NCBI GenBank assembly: GCA_035517495.1
Contig: DATIYT010000104.1
Span: forward strand, 153,407-217,406
Origin: DASZHJ01 sp035517495
GTDB lineage: Bacteria > Pseudomonadota > Alphaproteobacteria > ATCC43930 > CGMCC-115725
Length of the DNA: 64,000 nucleotides
Direction of reading: 5' to 3'
The first letter of the stretch is position 1; each line of letters begins with the position of its first letter. Below the pieces are notes generated by a model, which saw nothing but the letters and a program-made list of their open reading frames with translations, did not search any database and was not told the DNA's origin. Below are positions 49,783 through 58,579 of this stretch, in pieces. The translations under genes and the position numbers were made by a program.

Positions 49783-50688
49783 ATGAGCTGGGACTATCTC
49801 TTCATTCAAGTCATGAATGGACTGGTCGTCGGCGTGATCTACGCGATGATCGCGATCGGGGTAACCCTGATCTTTTCGATCCTGAAAATCGTCAACTTCG
49901 CGCATGGCGACCTGTACATGCTCGGCGGGTACTGCGCCTATTTCATCATCAAGCTGCTGGGCTTCCCGCCGGTGTTGGCCATGGTGGCGGCGATGGCGGT
50001 CCTGTTCGTTCTCGCGATCATCCTGGAGCGGCTGCTGCTCACGCCGCTTTACAGCGACGCCACCGAACGGAAGGACGAGTATGGGCTCATCGTCACCTTC
50101 GGTTTGGCGTTCTTCCTGCGCAATGCGGCGATCATCGCCTTCGGACCTTTTCCGCTCAAACCACCGTCCTTTGTCGAGGGCATAACGGAGTTCGGCGATC
50201 TGCGGGTCACCAATGACCGCATTTTCGCGGCCGGCGTCGGCATACTGCTGATTTTGGCGCTGCTTTACTTCATGCATCGTACGCTCTGGGGCCAGGCCCT
50301 TGATGCCGTGAGCCAGTCGCGCGATTCCGCGGCGATCGTCGGCATCAATCCCCGCCGCTTCAATTCGCTGGCCTTCGGCGTGGGCGCGGCACTCGCGGCC
50401 GCGGCCGGTGCCTTGATCGCGCCGATCTTTTCGCTGGCTCCCGACATGGGCGTGCTCGCGAACATCAACGCCTATGTGATCGTGATTCTCGGCGGCATGG
50501 GGTCGGTCGTCGGCAGCGCCCTGGGCGGTATCTTCATCGGCGAGGCGGAGAGCCTGTTCACGGCATTCTTCCCTGACCCGACCCGCGCCTTTGCCTACAC
50601 CAACGCATTCGGCGTCTTGGTGCTGATGCTGGTTCTTATCTACCGGCCAACCGGCTTATTCGGTCGCCGACATCTGCGAATGGAGTAG
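49783..50688 (+). CDS. livH: Branched-chain amino acid-type ABC permease LivH
   Basis: 301-residue inner-membrane permease, BPD_transp_2 family. Visible: NGLVVGVIYAMIAIGVTLIF at 12-31, FAHGDLYMLGGYCAYF near 45-60, DAVSQSRDSAAIVGINPRRFN near 170-190 (cytoplasmic EAA-like loop), GMGSVVGSALGGIFIGEAES near 240-260. About eight hydrophobic segments. The start lies 95 bases after the binding-protein stop, just past the hairpin, and livM starts 5 bases after its stop. Partners with LivM, LivG and LivF. Confidence 0.92.
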   Translation: MSWDYLFIQVMNGLVVGVIYAMIAIGVTLIFSILKIVNFAHGDLYMLGGYCAYFIIKLLGFPPVLAMVAAMAVLFVLAIILERLLLTPLYSDATERKDEYGLIVTFGLAFFLRNAAIIAFGPFPLKPPSFVEGITEFGDLRVTNDRIFAAGVGILLILALLYFMHRTLWGQALDAVSQSRDSAAIVGINPRRFNSLAFGVGAALAAAAGALIAPIFSLAPDMGVLANINAYVIVILGGMGSVVGSALGGIFIGEAESLFTAFFPDPTRAFAYTNAFGVLVLMLVLIYRPTGLFGRRHLRME

Positions 50689-50693
50689 ACGAC

Positions 50694-51671
50694 GTGCGCG
50701 GCATTCACGTCTACATCCTGATCGCCGCGGCCATTCTCCTGTTGGTGTCGGCAAATGGCATGAACCAGTATTGGATGCACGTCAGCATCATGGCGATGGT
50801 CTACTCAATCTTGACCTCGAGCTGGTCGCTGCTCGCGGGTTACGCCGGTCTGTTCTCGCTGGGCCACATGGCATTTGCCTCGATCGGCGGCTATACCTCG
50901 GCATTGCTGGTGGAATGGTTCGGTATTCCGATCGCGCTCGGCATGGTAGCGGGGATTGCGGTCTGCTGTTTGCTGGGCGCGTTCATCGGCTGGGTCTGCC
51001 TGCGCATGAGCGGCCCCTACCTCGCGATTTTCACCCTCGGGTTTTCCGAGATTGTGCGAATCACCTTCTCCACCGAGGACGACGTGACCGGGGGAATGGC
51101 CGGGTTGCACACCAAGCCGATATTCGAGGATGCGAGCCGCCTGCCTTATTTCTACACCGCCTTCGTCTTGCTGGCGGTTTCTCTGGCGCTGATGGGGCTG
51201 TTGGTACGTTCGCGATGGGGCCTGTTCTTGCGCGCGTTGCGCGAGGACGAGCAGGCGGCGGCGGCTTCGGGCGTCGCCGTGGCGCGGTTCCGCATCCTGG
51301 CATTCGCCATTGCGAGCGGCTTCGCCGGGCTCGCCGGCGGCTTCTATGCGCATTACATCGGCGTCCTAACGCCCGGCATCGGCGCCCTCGACTACATGGC
51401 GCTGCTGGTGGTGATGACGGTGATCGGCGGAATGGAGCGCCTGCCGACCGCCGTCGGCGGCGCCATCGTGGTGGAATTCCTGCTGGAGATATTGCGCGGG
51501 TACGGCCAATGGCGGCTGCCGCTGTTCGGTATCATTCTGCTGCTGACCATGCGCTTTGCCCGCAATGGACTGCTGACGCCGCTCTGGATTCGGTTCGTCC
51601 GGTTGGGAGAGGGCCGAATCGCCGCGGCGCCGGCCGTGGCCGAGGTACAGCGGGAGGACTCGCGCGCATGA
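50694..51671 (+). CDS. livM: Branched-chain amino acid-type ABC permease LivM
   Basis: 325-residue inner-membrane permease. GTG start at 50694, 5 bases after livH. Seen: MAMVYSILTSSWSLLAGYAGLFSLGHMAFA-like block (about 31-60), LRMSGPYLAIFTLGFSEIVR near 100-121, RALREDEQAAAASGVAVARF near 180-199 (coupling loop), VVMTVIGGMERLPTAVGGAIV near 240-262. The usual GxLFSLGHAAF motif is intact. The last four bases overlap livG (ATGA). Confidence 0.92.
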   Translation: MRGIHVYILIAAAILLLVSANGMNQYWMHVSIMAMVYSILTSSWSLLAGYAGLFSLGHMAFASIGGYTSALLVEWFGIPIALGMVAGIAVCCLLGAFIGWVCLRMSGPYLAIFTLGFSEIVRITFSTEDDVTGGMAGLHTKPIFEDASRLPYFYTAFVLLAVSLALMGLLVRSRWGLFLRALREDEQAAAASGVAVARFRILAFAIASGFAGLAGGFYAHYIGVLTPGIGALDYMALLVVMTVIGGMERLPTAVGGAIVVEFLLEILRGYGQWRLPLFGIILLLTMRFARNGLLTPLWIRFVRLGEGRIAAAPAVAEVQREDSRA

Positions 51672-52393
51672 ACGAGCGCCAAACCCTCATGCACGGGGTC
51701 GGCCTCTCGAAGCGGTTCGGCGGCATCCTCGCCAACGACACCGTCGATCTCACGGTCGCCGAAGGCGACCTGATCGGCCTTATCGGCCCCAATGGCTCCG
51801 GCAAGACGACGCTGATCAATCTATTGACCGGGCACATGAAGCCGGACGGCGGTGAAGTGATGCTGCGCGGCCAGCCTACGGGCGGGCAACCCGCCCATAT
51901 GTACGCCGCGATGGGCGTCGCGCGCACATTTCAACTGACGCAGCTTTTCGCTCGTATGACCGTGCTCGAGAATCTGTTGGTGCCGGCGCTGACACGACCG
52001 CGTTCGACCTGGGCGGAGGCGTCGCGCCGGGCACGCGGCTATCTCGAATTCCTGAATTTGGCGCACCTGGCGAACCTCGACGCCAAGAACCTCTCGGGTG
52101 GGCAACAGAAACTGCTGGAGCTGGCCCGCTGCCTGATGCTGGAGCCCGCCGTTCTGTTCCTCGACGAGCCGTTCGCGGGCGTGCACCCCCAGCTTCGGGA
52201 CGAGCTGATCAAGCGCATACAGGAGCTGCACCAGGCGGGCCGCACCTTTGTCGTCGTCGATCACGACATGGAATCGATCCTGCGCATCTCGCAGCGCCTG
52301 GTGGTCATGGCGCGCGGCCGCAAGATAGCCGACGGGCCGCCCGCCGAAGTGCGCGCGGATCAGGCCGTGCTCGCGGCCTATGCGGGGCTTTGA
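51668..52393 (+). CDS. livG: ABC transporter ATP-binding protein LivG
   Basis: 241-residue cytoplasmic ATPase. Walker A GPNGSGKTTLINLLTG near 40-55, GVARTFQLTQLFARMTVLENL near 84-104 with the Q-loop, signature LSGGQQKLLELARCLM near 140-155, Walker B AVLFLDEPFAGVHPQ near 160-174 and His switch VVVDHDM near 198. ATG at 51668 overlaps livM; the frame is open upstream only across livM. LivG-type ends MARGRKIADGPPAEV support the assignment. Confidence 0.93.
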   Translation: MNERQTLMHGVGLSKRFGGILANDTVDLTVAEGDLIGLIGPNGSGKTTLINLLTGHMKPDGGEVMLRGQPTGGQPAHMYAAMGVARTFQLTQLFARMTVLENLLVPALTRPRSTWAEASRRARGYLEFLNLAHLANLDAKNLSGGQQKLLELARCLMLEPAVLFLDEPFAGVHPQLRDELIKRIQELHQAGRTFVVVDHDMESILRISQRLVVMARGRKIADGPPAEVRADQAVLAAYAGL

Positions 52394-52394
52394 G

Positions 52395-53159
52395 ATGGTC
52401 GCCCAAGCTGCAGAGGCGACACCTTGGCTCCATGCGCGGAACCTGGTTGCGGGGTATCTGCCGGGGATCGACATCCTCCGCGGCGTATCGGTTGAGGCCC
52501 TGCGCGGGCAAGTGCGTTGCGTGCTCGGCCCCAACGGCACCGGCAAATCGACGCTGCTCAAGGTGCTCTTCGGCTTCCTTCCGGCGCGAGAAGGGGAAAT
52601 CCACTTCGACGGTGCTCCCGCGCGGGCGACGGGACCGCACGAGATGGGAAATCACGGCGTAACCTACCTCCCGCAGCGCCCCAGCATCTTTCCGCATCTG
52701 GCCGTCGAGGTGAATCTGCGCTTGGGCGTGTGGACGCACCGCAGGAACCGGCGCCGCGTTGAAGAGCTGATCCAGCGCGCCTATGAGCGCTTCCCAGTGC
52801 TGCGCGAAAGACGGCGCCAACCCGCCGGCACCCTGAGCGGCGGCCAGCAGCGCCAGTTGGAAATCGCGCGCAGCCTGATGCTCGATCCCGTGCTGTTTCT
52901 CATCGACGAACCCACTGCCGGCGTGGAGCCGCGCGTTGCGGCCATCATCTATGATCTGATCAAAGACCTGGCGGCGCAGGGCAAGGCCGTCCTCCTCGTC
53001 GACCAGAACATCAAGCGTGCGCTTGAGATCGCCGACTACGTCTACGTGATGCGGACCGGCACCGTGTTGTCGGAAGGCACGCGGGAAGCCTTCGGCGGCG
53101 ACACCGAGGCGCTGGTGGCGCGCTGGCTCTACGCCAGCGGGAACGTCCGCGACACCTAG
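52395..53159 (+). CDS. livF: ABC transporter ATP-binding protein LivF
   Basis: 254-residue cytoplasmic ATPase. Walker A LGPNGTGKSTLLKVLFG near 43-59, Q-loop VTYLPQRPSIFPHLAVEVNLR near 88-108, signature LSGGQQRQLEIARSLM near 144-159, Walker B VLFLIDEPTAGVEPR near 164-178, and VLLVDQNIKRALEIADYVYV with LivF's characteristic Gln-Asn in place of the His switch. ATG at 52395 lies one base after the livG stop. Last gene of the importer operon; no clear terminator follows. Confidence 0.93.
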   Translation: MVAQAAEATPWLHARNLVAGYLPGIDILRGVSVEALRGQVRCVLGPNGTGKSTLLKVLFGFLPAREGEIHFDGAPARATGPHEMGNHGVTYLPQRPSIFPHLAVEVNLRLGVWTHRRNRRRVEELIQRAYERFPVLRERRRQPAGTLSGGQQRQLEIARSLMLDPVLFLIDEPTAGVEPRVAAIIYDLIKDLAAQGKAVLLVDQNIKRALEIADYVYVMRTGTVLSEGTREAFGGDTEALVARWLYASGNVRDT

Positions 53160-53217
53160 CTAGAGTCCCGGCTCTCTATGGCTCCGCCGCTTGCCTGGGA
53201 GGCTGGGAGGCTTTCGT

Positions 53218-53412
53218 CTACCGTTCCACGGTCGTTTTGCCGCCGTCGGAGAAATCGGCTGGGGAAACCCTCGTTGCATGGCTCTCATGCATCCGCGCGA
53301 TACCGACCGCCAGCATGCCGATCACCGCCAATGCGGCGATCGCCATGGCGGCTGCCTCACGCCAACGTTCAACAAGCGCGCCCACGCGCGCTGACGGCCT
53401 CGACTCCGACAT
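53218..53412 (-). CDS. Small single-pass membrane protein
   Basis: 64-residue protein MSESRPSARVGALVERWREA, then a transmembrane segment AAMAIAALAVIGMLAVGIAR and a polar tail HESHATRVSPADFSDGG. A ribosome-binding site GGGGGAGG lies about 10 bases before the ATG at 53412. The frame continues upstream without family-like features. Divergent from lon and convergent with livF. No family recognised. The clean one-helix pattern and ribosome site make a real gene plausible, but it could be chance. Confidence 0.45.
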   Translation of the reverse strand: MSESRPSARVGALVERWREAAAMAIAALAVIGMLAVGIARMHESHATRVSPADFSDGGKTTVER

Positions 53413-53698
53413 GGTAGATGAGCCTCCCCCAGAGAAAGCCGCCCCCGCTTCTGAGGCGGGAGTTCGACCGAGAGTTGGTCCAGTAATTGGCTGGAACGGT
53501 CCTGTCAAGGACATCACGGTGGTACGCCCTTGTTTACCGTAATTTTATGACCACATAGGCCTCAGCGTTAGCGTTAACCCCAAAACCGAAGACAAGACCT
53601 TGCCCATGCCTGATGTGGCCGAAGACCTGTCCCTTGGTGAATTCAACGCCCTTGAGAGCGCGGGCGATGGCGCCTGCTCTCCTTACCGGTTGACACCC

Positions 53699-56149
53699 AT
53701 GCTCGACCCGATGACCCGCACCAACCCGATCTTCCGCGCCGAAAGCCTGGCACCGCGGCCGACGGGAGCGAGCACGCCCGCCGATGCCATTGGCGTTGGG
53801 GCCGTTGCCAAGCTTCCCGCGGACGCGATCGCGATCCTGCCGGTACGCAATACACTGCTGTTTCCGGCGACCGTCGTGCCGCTGTCCCTTGGACGCGCCC
53901 GGTCGGTGGCGGCCGCGCAATATGCGACCCGCAATCAGGCTCCGGTCGGCATCCTGCTGCAGCGCAATCCCGAAACCGAGGAACCCGGCCCCGCGGACCT
54001 CCATGAGTTCGGCACGGTCGGCGTGATTGCCCGGTATGTCACCTCGCCGGACGGCAACCATCACGCGATCTGCCGCGGCGAGGAGCGCTTTCGCGTGGTC
54101 GAATTCCTGCCGGGATATCCGTTCCTCGTCGCCCGCATCGAGTGGATCGCCGAACCGCAGAGCGCCGGCGCCGAGATCGATGCCCGCATGGCGCAACTCA
54201 AGGAGCGCGCAAGCGAGGCGTTGCGCCTCATCCCCAACGCGCCGCAGGAGCTGACGGAGGCGGTGCAGACTATGTCCTCGGCAGGCGCACTCGCCGACGT
54301 GGTCGCGAGCGTCCTCGACCTCAAGGCCGAGGACAAGCAGCGGGTTCTTGAAACAGTCGAGCTGCGCCAACGCCTGGACATGGTCTTGTGGTACCTCGCA
54401 TACCGGCTCGAGGTGTTGCGCCTTTCGCACGACATCGGTCAGCGCACGCGCGATAGCATGGAAAGCCGTCAGCGCGAGCACCTCCTGCGTGAGCAGCTCC
54501 GCACGATCCAGAAGGAACTGGGGGAGGCCGACGAGCAGGGTGCGGAAGTGGCCCAGCTCACCGACGCCATCGCCAAGGCGAAGATGCCCGAGGACATGGA
54601 AAAGCACGCCCGCAAAGAGCTGTCACGCCTCGCTCGCATGCCCGACGGCGCCGCCGAATACTCGATGGTGCGGACGTACCTGGAGTGGCTGACCGAGCTT
54701 CCGTGGGCAATCGAGGAGGCACGCCCGATCGATATCGCGGAGGCCCGCAAAATTCTCGAGGACGATCACTACGGTCTCGCCAAGATCAAGCGGCGCATCC
54801 TGGAATACCTGGCGGTGCGGAAGCTAAATCCGACCGGCAAGGCACCGATCCTGTGCTTCGTCGGCCCGCCCGGCGTCGGCAAAACGTCGCTTGGGCAAAG
54901 CATTGCGCGCGCCATGGGGCGTAAATTCGTCCGCGTCAGCCTGGGTGGCCTGCACGACGAGGCTGAAATTCGCGGCCATCGGCGGACATACATCGGCGCG
55001 CTGCCGGGCAACATCATCCAGGGCATCCGCAAGGCCGGAAGCCGCGACTGCGTGATGATGCTGGACGAGATCGACAAGCTCGGACGCGGATTCCACGGCG
55101 ATCCCTCCTCGGCGCTGCTCGAGGTACTCGATCCTGCCCAGAATTCGACCTTCCGCGACAATTACCTGGGCATGCCCTTCGATCTGAGCCGGGTCGTGTT
55201 CATTGCGACCGCGAACATGTTGGACACGGTTCCGGGCCCGCTGCTCGACCGGATGGAAGTAATTCCGCTCGCGGGCTACACGCTCGAGGAGAAGCTGCAG
55301 ATCGCCCGCCGCTACTTGGTGCCGCGCCAGCTTGAAGCGAACGGGCTAAAGCCCGAGCAATGCGAGATCGCCGATGCCGCGCTAGAGGCTATCATCCGCG
55401 ACTACACGCGCGAGGCGGGCGTGCGCAATCTCGAACGCGAGATCGGCGCGGTGCTGCGCCATTCGGCGATGCGCATCGCCGAGGATCCCGGCATATCGGT
55501 TCGCATCACCGAAGCAGAACTCGCGACCATCCTGGGTCCGCGCCGCTTCGAGGCGGAGCAGGCGCAGCGCGCCAGCATCCCCGGCGTAGCGACCGGCCTC
55601 GCCTGGACGCCGGTTGGAGGCGATATTCTGTTCATCGAGGCGACACGAATTCCCGGCAGCGGTAAGTTGATACTGACCGGGCAACTCGGCGAGGTGATGA
55701 AGGAAAGCGCGCAGGCGGCGCTAAGCCTGGTCAAATCCAAGCACCGCGAGCTCGGTTTCGACCCGAAGTTGCTGGAGGGAAGCGATATTCACGTCCACGT
55801 GCCGGCGGGCGCCACGCCCAAGGACGGGCCCAGCGCCGGGGTCGCCATGTTCATCGCCCTCGCCTCCCAGCTTTTAGGCCGGACGGTGCGCAACGACCTC
55901 GCCATGACCGGCGAAATCAGCCTGCGCGGCCTGGTGCTGCCGGTCGGCGGCATCAAGGAAAAAGTGCTCGCGGCGATGCACGCGGGCATCAAGACGGTGA
56001 TGTTGCCGGCGCGGAACCGCAGGGACTGGGATGACATTCCCGAAGAAGCCCGGCGGACCCTCGAGTTCGTGTGGCTCGATTCCGTCGAGCAGGCGCTCGC
56101 CGCGGCGCTTCCAAACCCGGCACGGGAAACGGCGCCCGCCGCAGCGTGA
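53699..56149 (+). CDS. lon: ATP-dependent Lon protease
   Basis: 816-residue cytoplasmic LonA protease with N-terminal substrate domain (ILPVRNTLLFPATVVPLSLG), coiled middle (QREHLLREQLRTIQKELGE), AAA+ domain and C-terminal protease. Walker A GPPGVGKT at 389-396, Walker B CVMMLDEIDKLG, catalytic Ser712 in PKDGPSAGVAMF and Lys755 in GGIKEKVLAA. The frame stays open to 53600; ATG at 53699 is chosen because codon third positions upstream are less GC-biased and the protein then matches the usual length, though no ribosome site is clear at any start. It may be a second lon copy; a clpX neighbour, normal for the main lon, is absent. Confidence 0.9.
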   Translation: MLDPMTRTNPIFRAESLAPRPTGASTPADAIGVGAVAKLPADAIAILPVRNTLLFPATVVPLSLGRARSVAAAQYATRNQAPVGILLQRNPETEEPGPADLHEFGTVGVIARYVTSPDGNHHAICRGEERFRVVEFLPGYPFLVARIEWIAEPQSAGAEIDARMAQLKERASEALRLIPNAPQELTEAVQTMSSAGALADVVASVLDLKAEDKQRVLETVELRQRLDMVLWYLAYRLEVLRLSHDIGQRTRDSMESRQREHLLREQLRTIQKELGEADEQGAEVAQLTDAIAKAKMPEDMEKHARKELSRLARMPDGAAEYSMVRTYLEWLTELPWAIEEARPIDIAEARKILEDDHYGLAKIKRRILEYLAVRKLNPTGKAPILCFVGPPGVGKTSLGQSIARAMGRKFVRVSLGGLHDEAEIRGHRRTYIGALPGNIIQGIRKAGSRDCVMMLDEIDKLGRGFHGDPSSALLEVLDPAQNSTFRDNYLGMPFDLSRVVFIATANMLDTVPGPLLDRMEVIPLAGYTLEEKLQIARRYLVPRQLEANGLKPEQCEIADAALEAIIRDYTREAGVRNLEREIGAVLRHSAMRIAEDPGISVRITEAELATILGPRRFEAEQAQRASIPGVATGLAWTPVGGDILFIEATRIPGSGKLILTGQLGEVMKESAQAALSLVKSKHRELGFDPKLLEGSDIHVHVPAGATPKDGPSAGVAMFIALASQLLGRTVRNDLAMTGEISLRGLVLPVGGIKEKVLAAMHAGIKTVMLPARNRRDWDDIPEEARRTLEFVWLDSVEQALAAALPNPARETAPAAA

Positions 56150-56155
56150 GATTTG

Positions 56156-56178
56156 CCCGCCTGCGGCGGGGTCTTTTT
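56156..56178 (+). terminator. Rho-independent terminator after lon
   Basis: CCCGCC (56156-56161) pairs with GGCGGG (56165-56170) around a TGC loop, followed by GTCTTTTTG. It begins 7 bases after the lon stop codon. Stem, loop and T-run fit an intrinsic terminator. Confidence 0.75.
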
Positions 56179-56414
56179 GCGGGCGTCGCGAGAAAGCCCC
56201 ATTTCACGCGGCATTTCGCAACGCGGCGTCAAAGAATCGCCTCAAATGCAAGCTAGTTAGTCCTTCACTTTCGGGAGCGCTGAACGCGCGCACAAATTGC
56301 GCCTTAACCTTGCCCAGGATTCGCCGTTATCCGCACCAATGTCATAGATGTCTGCAATTTTCGCTTAAGGCTTCGGGCTCATGCTTTGTCCACGCGGGGG
56401 TCGAGGATCGTTCA

Positions 56415-56882
56415 ATGTCGTTGACCACGTCGTTTCATCCGAGAGTAAACAACGCTAGACCCGGGCTGCTGCCCGCCCGCCGGTTCGACATCCTTGGGCC
56501 CCTTCGTATGATGGCCTTCATCGCAGTCGCGGCGTTGGGGGCGCAGCAACTGGCGCTGGCGCTGCAGTCGCCGGGACAAGCAATTCGCGGAAATCTCAGT
56601 AAGGCGGCGGCCGCGGCGAGCGCTCTCCCGTTCACGGCGACGCCCGCCGAGGTTCAAGAAGCGATCGAGCCTTATTTTTCCGGCTTCGACGCAACCGTGG
56701 ACGCGCGCGGTTTTCCCGCGAGCGCGGCGGTAACCTTGCATGGCCTCGACCGCACTAGCTGCGTCGATGCGATTGCGCTCGCGCGTCGGATCGAGGGCCG
56801 CGCCGTGGTGAGCCTCGCGGGCTTCTCCTCCCCGCAGGACTGCGGAGAGCAGAACGACATGACTTGGAGGATCATGCCGTAA
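56415..56882 (+). CDS. Hypothetical membrane-anchored or secreted protein
   Basis: 155-residue protein. One hydrophobic segment (MMAFIAVAALGAQQLALALQ, near 33-52) follows a basic N-terminus, so it is either anchored or exported. The rest has Cys residues in TSCVDAIALARRIEG and SSPQDCGEQNDMTW that could pair, and a FPASAAVTLHGLDRTSC block. The anchor-plus-disulfide pattern recalls pilin-like proteins, but I do not recognise a family. ATG at 56415 is preferred; the frame runs back into lon. No clear ribosome-binding site. The 265-base gap before it holds the lon terminator and nothing else recognisable. Confidence 0.55.
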   Translation: MSLTTSFHPRVNNARPGLLPARRFDILGPLRMMAFIAVAALGAQQLALALQSPGQAIRGNLSKAAAAASALPFTATPAEVQEAIEPYFSGFDATVDARGFPASAAVTLHGLDRTSCVDAIALARRIEGRAVVSLAGFSSPQDCGEQNDMTWRIMP

Positions 56883-56897
56883 GGCTTGATCCTCCGC

Positions 56898-57797
56898 TCA
56901 GCTTCCCGGCACCGTCCCCTGCGGCAAACTCTTGACGTGATCGGCGATCTCACCCGGGCGCGCGAGCCATACCTTGCGCCGCTCGGCATGTTGAACGATG
57001 TGCCGCAGCGCCTCGCGCAGCACTCTTAACCGATAGGGCTGCCCCACCACCATGGTGTGGAGCGCGATGCCGCACACCAGCGGCTGCCGCTCCGACTGGC
57101 GCAGCATCTCCTCGAACTGATCGACGATCATTTTCGCGAATTCGTCGGGCGCATGGTGCCGCGCCAGCATCTGCGGCGAATCGTTGATCTCCAGCGGATA
57201 GGGAACCGACAGGATCGGGCCCGAGCGCGTGCGCATCCAGATCGGCTGATCGTCGCACGGCCAATCCATCATGAACTCGTAGCCCGCCTCCTTGAGCAGA
57301 TCGGGCGTTACCGTGCTCTGTGACATCCAGGGCGCCATCCAGCCGCGCGGCGGCTTTCCTTGAAACCGCATGATGGTTTCCGTGACCTCCGCGATGAGAC
57401 GCGCCTCGTCGGCCTCCCAGAGCAGGCCCGGTCGCTCGGCATTGGTTCGGCCATGGCCGATGATCTCGTCGCCTCGCGCGCGGATCGCTTCGGGTATTTC
57501 GGGATGGGCTTCGATCACCGCGGAATTGATCAGGTGATTTGCGGGAATCCCGAGTTCGTCCAACAGCTCGAGCACGCGCCAGACCCCGACTCGATTGCCG
57601 TAGTCGCGCCAGCAGTAATCACGATGGCTGGGCGGCGGACTTTCGACGCCCAGCACGTGACCGAGCCCGCGGCCGAAGCCGAATGCCTCGATATTGAGCG
57701 CAACCGTGACCGCGAGCCGGCGGCCGCCGGGCCAGGAATAGTCGCGGCGCTTGGTGATCGCGCTATAATCGTAGCGGCCATGGCCTGGCAGAATCAT
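56898..57797 (-). CDS. Polysaccharide deacetylase-family (PuuE-like) hydrolase
   Basis: 299-residue NodB-type deacetylase relative, close to the group including metal-independent allantoinase PuuE. Seen: RLAVTVALNIEAF near 27-39 (Asn-Ile-Glu where the catalytic Asp pair is TFDDG in chitin deacetylases), VWRVLELLDELGIPANHLIN near 72-91, GDEIIGHGRTNAE near 109-121 (His) and GWMAPWMSQSTVTPDLLKE near 151-169. It ends LARPGEIADHVK. The substituted motif suggests hydrolysis of a small amide or ureide rather than a glycan. Sits 26 bases from the CNMP-binding gene stop. Confidence 0.8.
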   Translation of the reverse strand: MILPGHGRYDYSAITKRRDYSWPGGRRLAVTVALNIEAFGFGRGLGHVLGVESPPPSHRDYCWRDYGNRVGVWRVLELLDELGIPANHLINSAVIEAHPEIPEAIRARGDEIIGHGRTNAERPGLLWEADEARLIAEVTETIMRFQGKPPRGWMAPWMSQSTVTPDLLKEAGYEFMMDWPCDDQPIWMRTRSGPILSVPYPLEINDSPQMLARHHAPDEFAKMIVDQFEEMLRQSERQPLVCGIALHTMVVGQPYRLRVLREALRHIVQHAERRKVWLARPGEIADHVKSLPQGTVPGS

Positions 57798-57823
57798 CGC
57801 TTCCTCCTATCTCGACGTTTCCA

Positions 57824-58435
57824 TCACGCGCTCACTTCCATTTCCGGCAAGTGTCCTGCCTCGACGTCGCGGGTGAGGCGGTCGATGATCAATCGCACCA
57901 GAGAAAGTCCAAGCGCGGGGTCCGTGTAGTAGACTTGCTGGAAATCGACCGACGAAACGACCCCCAGCTTGCATTCGCTCTTGGCGCTCACGGTCGCGGT
58001 GCGCCGGTGGCTGGAGCTCAGCACGCCGATCTCGCCGACGATGCTTCCGGGCCCGACCGCCGCCGCTGCTTCCTCGACCCAGAGCTGACCCTCCAGCACG
58101 AGGTACATAGCGTCGGAGGATTCGCCCTTGCGCATGATCACCTCGCCCGACTTGACCCAGCGTACGCCGGCGAAGGGCAAGAGCGCCTTGAATACGCTGT
58201 CCTCGGAGACGGCGCCGCGCAGGCGTCGGGCCAATTGAATGATCTCGATCAACCGCCAGAGATTGATTGGCAGCAGGATCACTTGCAGCAGCAGCACCAA
58301 ATAGAGGTGGCTTACCAGGCTGTACGCGATCAGCGAGACGTTGCTGGCAAGCGCAGCAATGCGCAGCGGCATCATCGTGCGCATGCCGAAGGTCCCGAGC
58401 ACGAGCAGGCTTACGACATAGGCGAGGGCGTTCAT
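57824..58435 (-). CDS. Cyclic nucleotide-binding domain membrane protein
   Basis: 203-residue protein with two N-terminal hydrophobic segments (ALAYVVSLLVLGTFGMRTMM and SHLYLVLLLQVILLPINLW) and a C-terminal cNMP-binding domain: VRWVKSGEVIMRKGESSDAM, YLVLEGQLWV, and GSIVGEIGVLSSSHRRTATV as the phosphate-binding cassette (G-E-I-x-x-L-x-x-x-x-R-R-T-A), which looks intact. ATG at 58435 follows GGAGAGATTC. No kinase or effector domain is attached, so it may sense cAMP at the membrane. 144 bases separate it from znuB. Confidence 0.78.
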   Translation of the reverse strand: MNALAYVVSLLVLGTFGMRTMMPLRIAALASNVSLIAYSLVSHLYLVLLLQVILLPINLWRLIEIIQLARRLRGAVSEDSVFKALLPFAGVRWVKSGEVIMRKGESSDAMYLVLEGQLWVEEAAAAVGPGSIVGEIGVLSSSHRRTATVSAKSECKLGVVSSVDFQQVYYTDPALGLSLVRLIIDRLTRDVEAGHLPEMEVSA

Positions 58436-58579
58436 TCGAATCTCTCCGCTGCGGCCGGCGCGATCCCCGCGGAATCGGCCGGCGGGCAGTCTCACTTGCG
58501 ATGCAATGGAAACGCAAGGTGCAGCAGTTCCGCCGCATCGGCCACCCGCACCATATCAAAGATGGAAATATAAGGTCGT

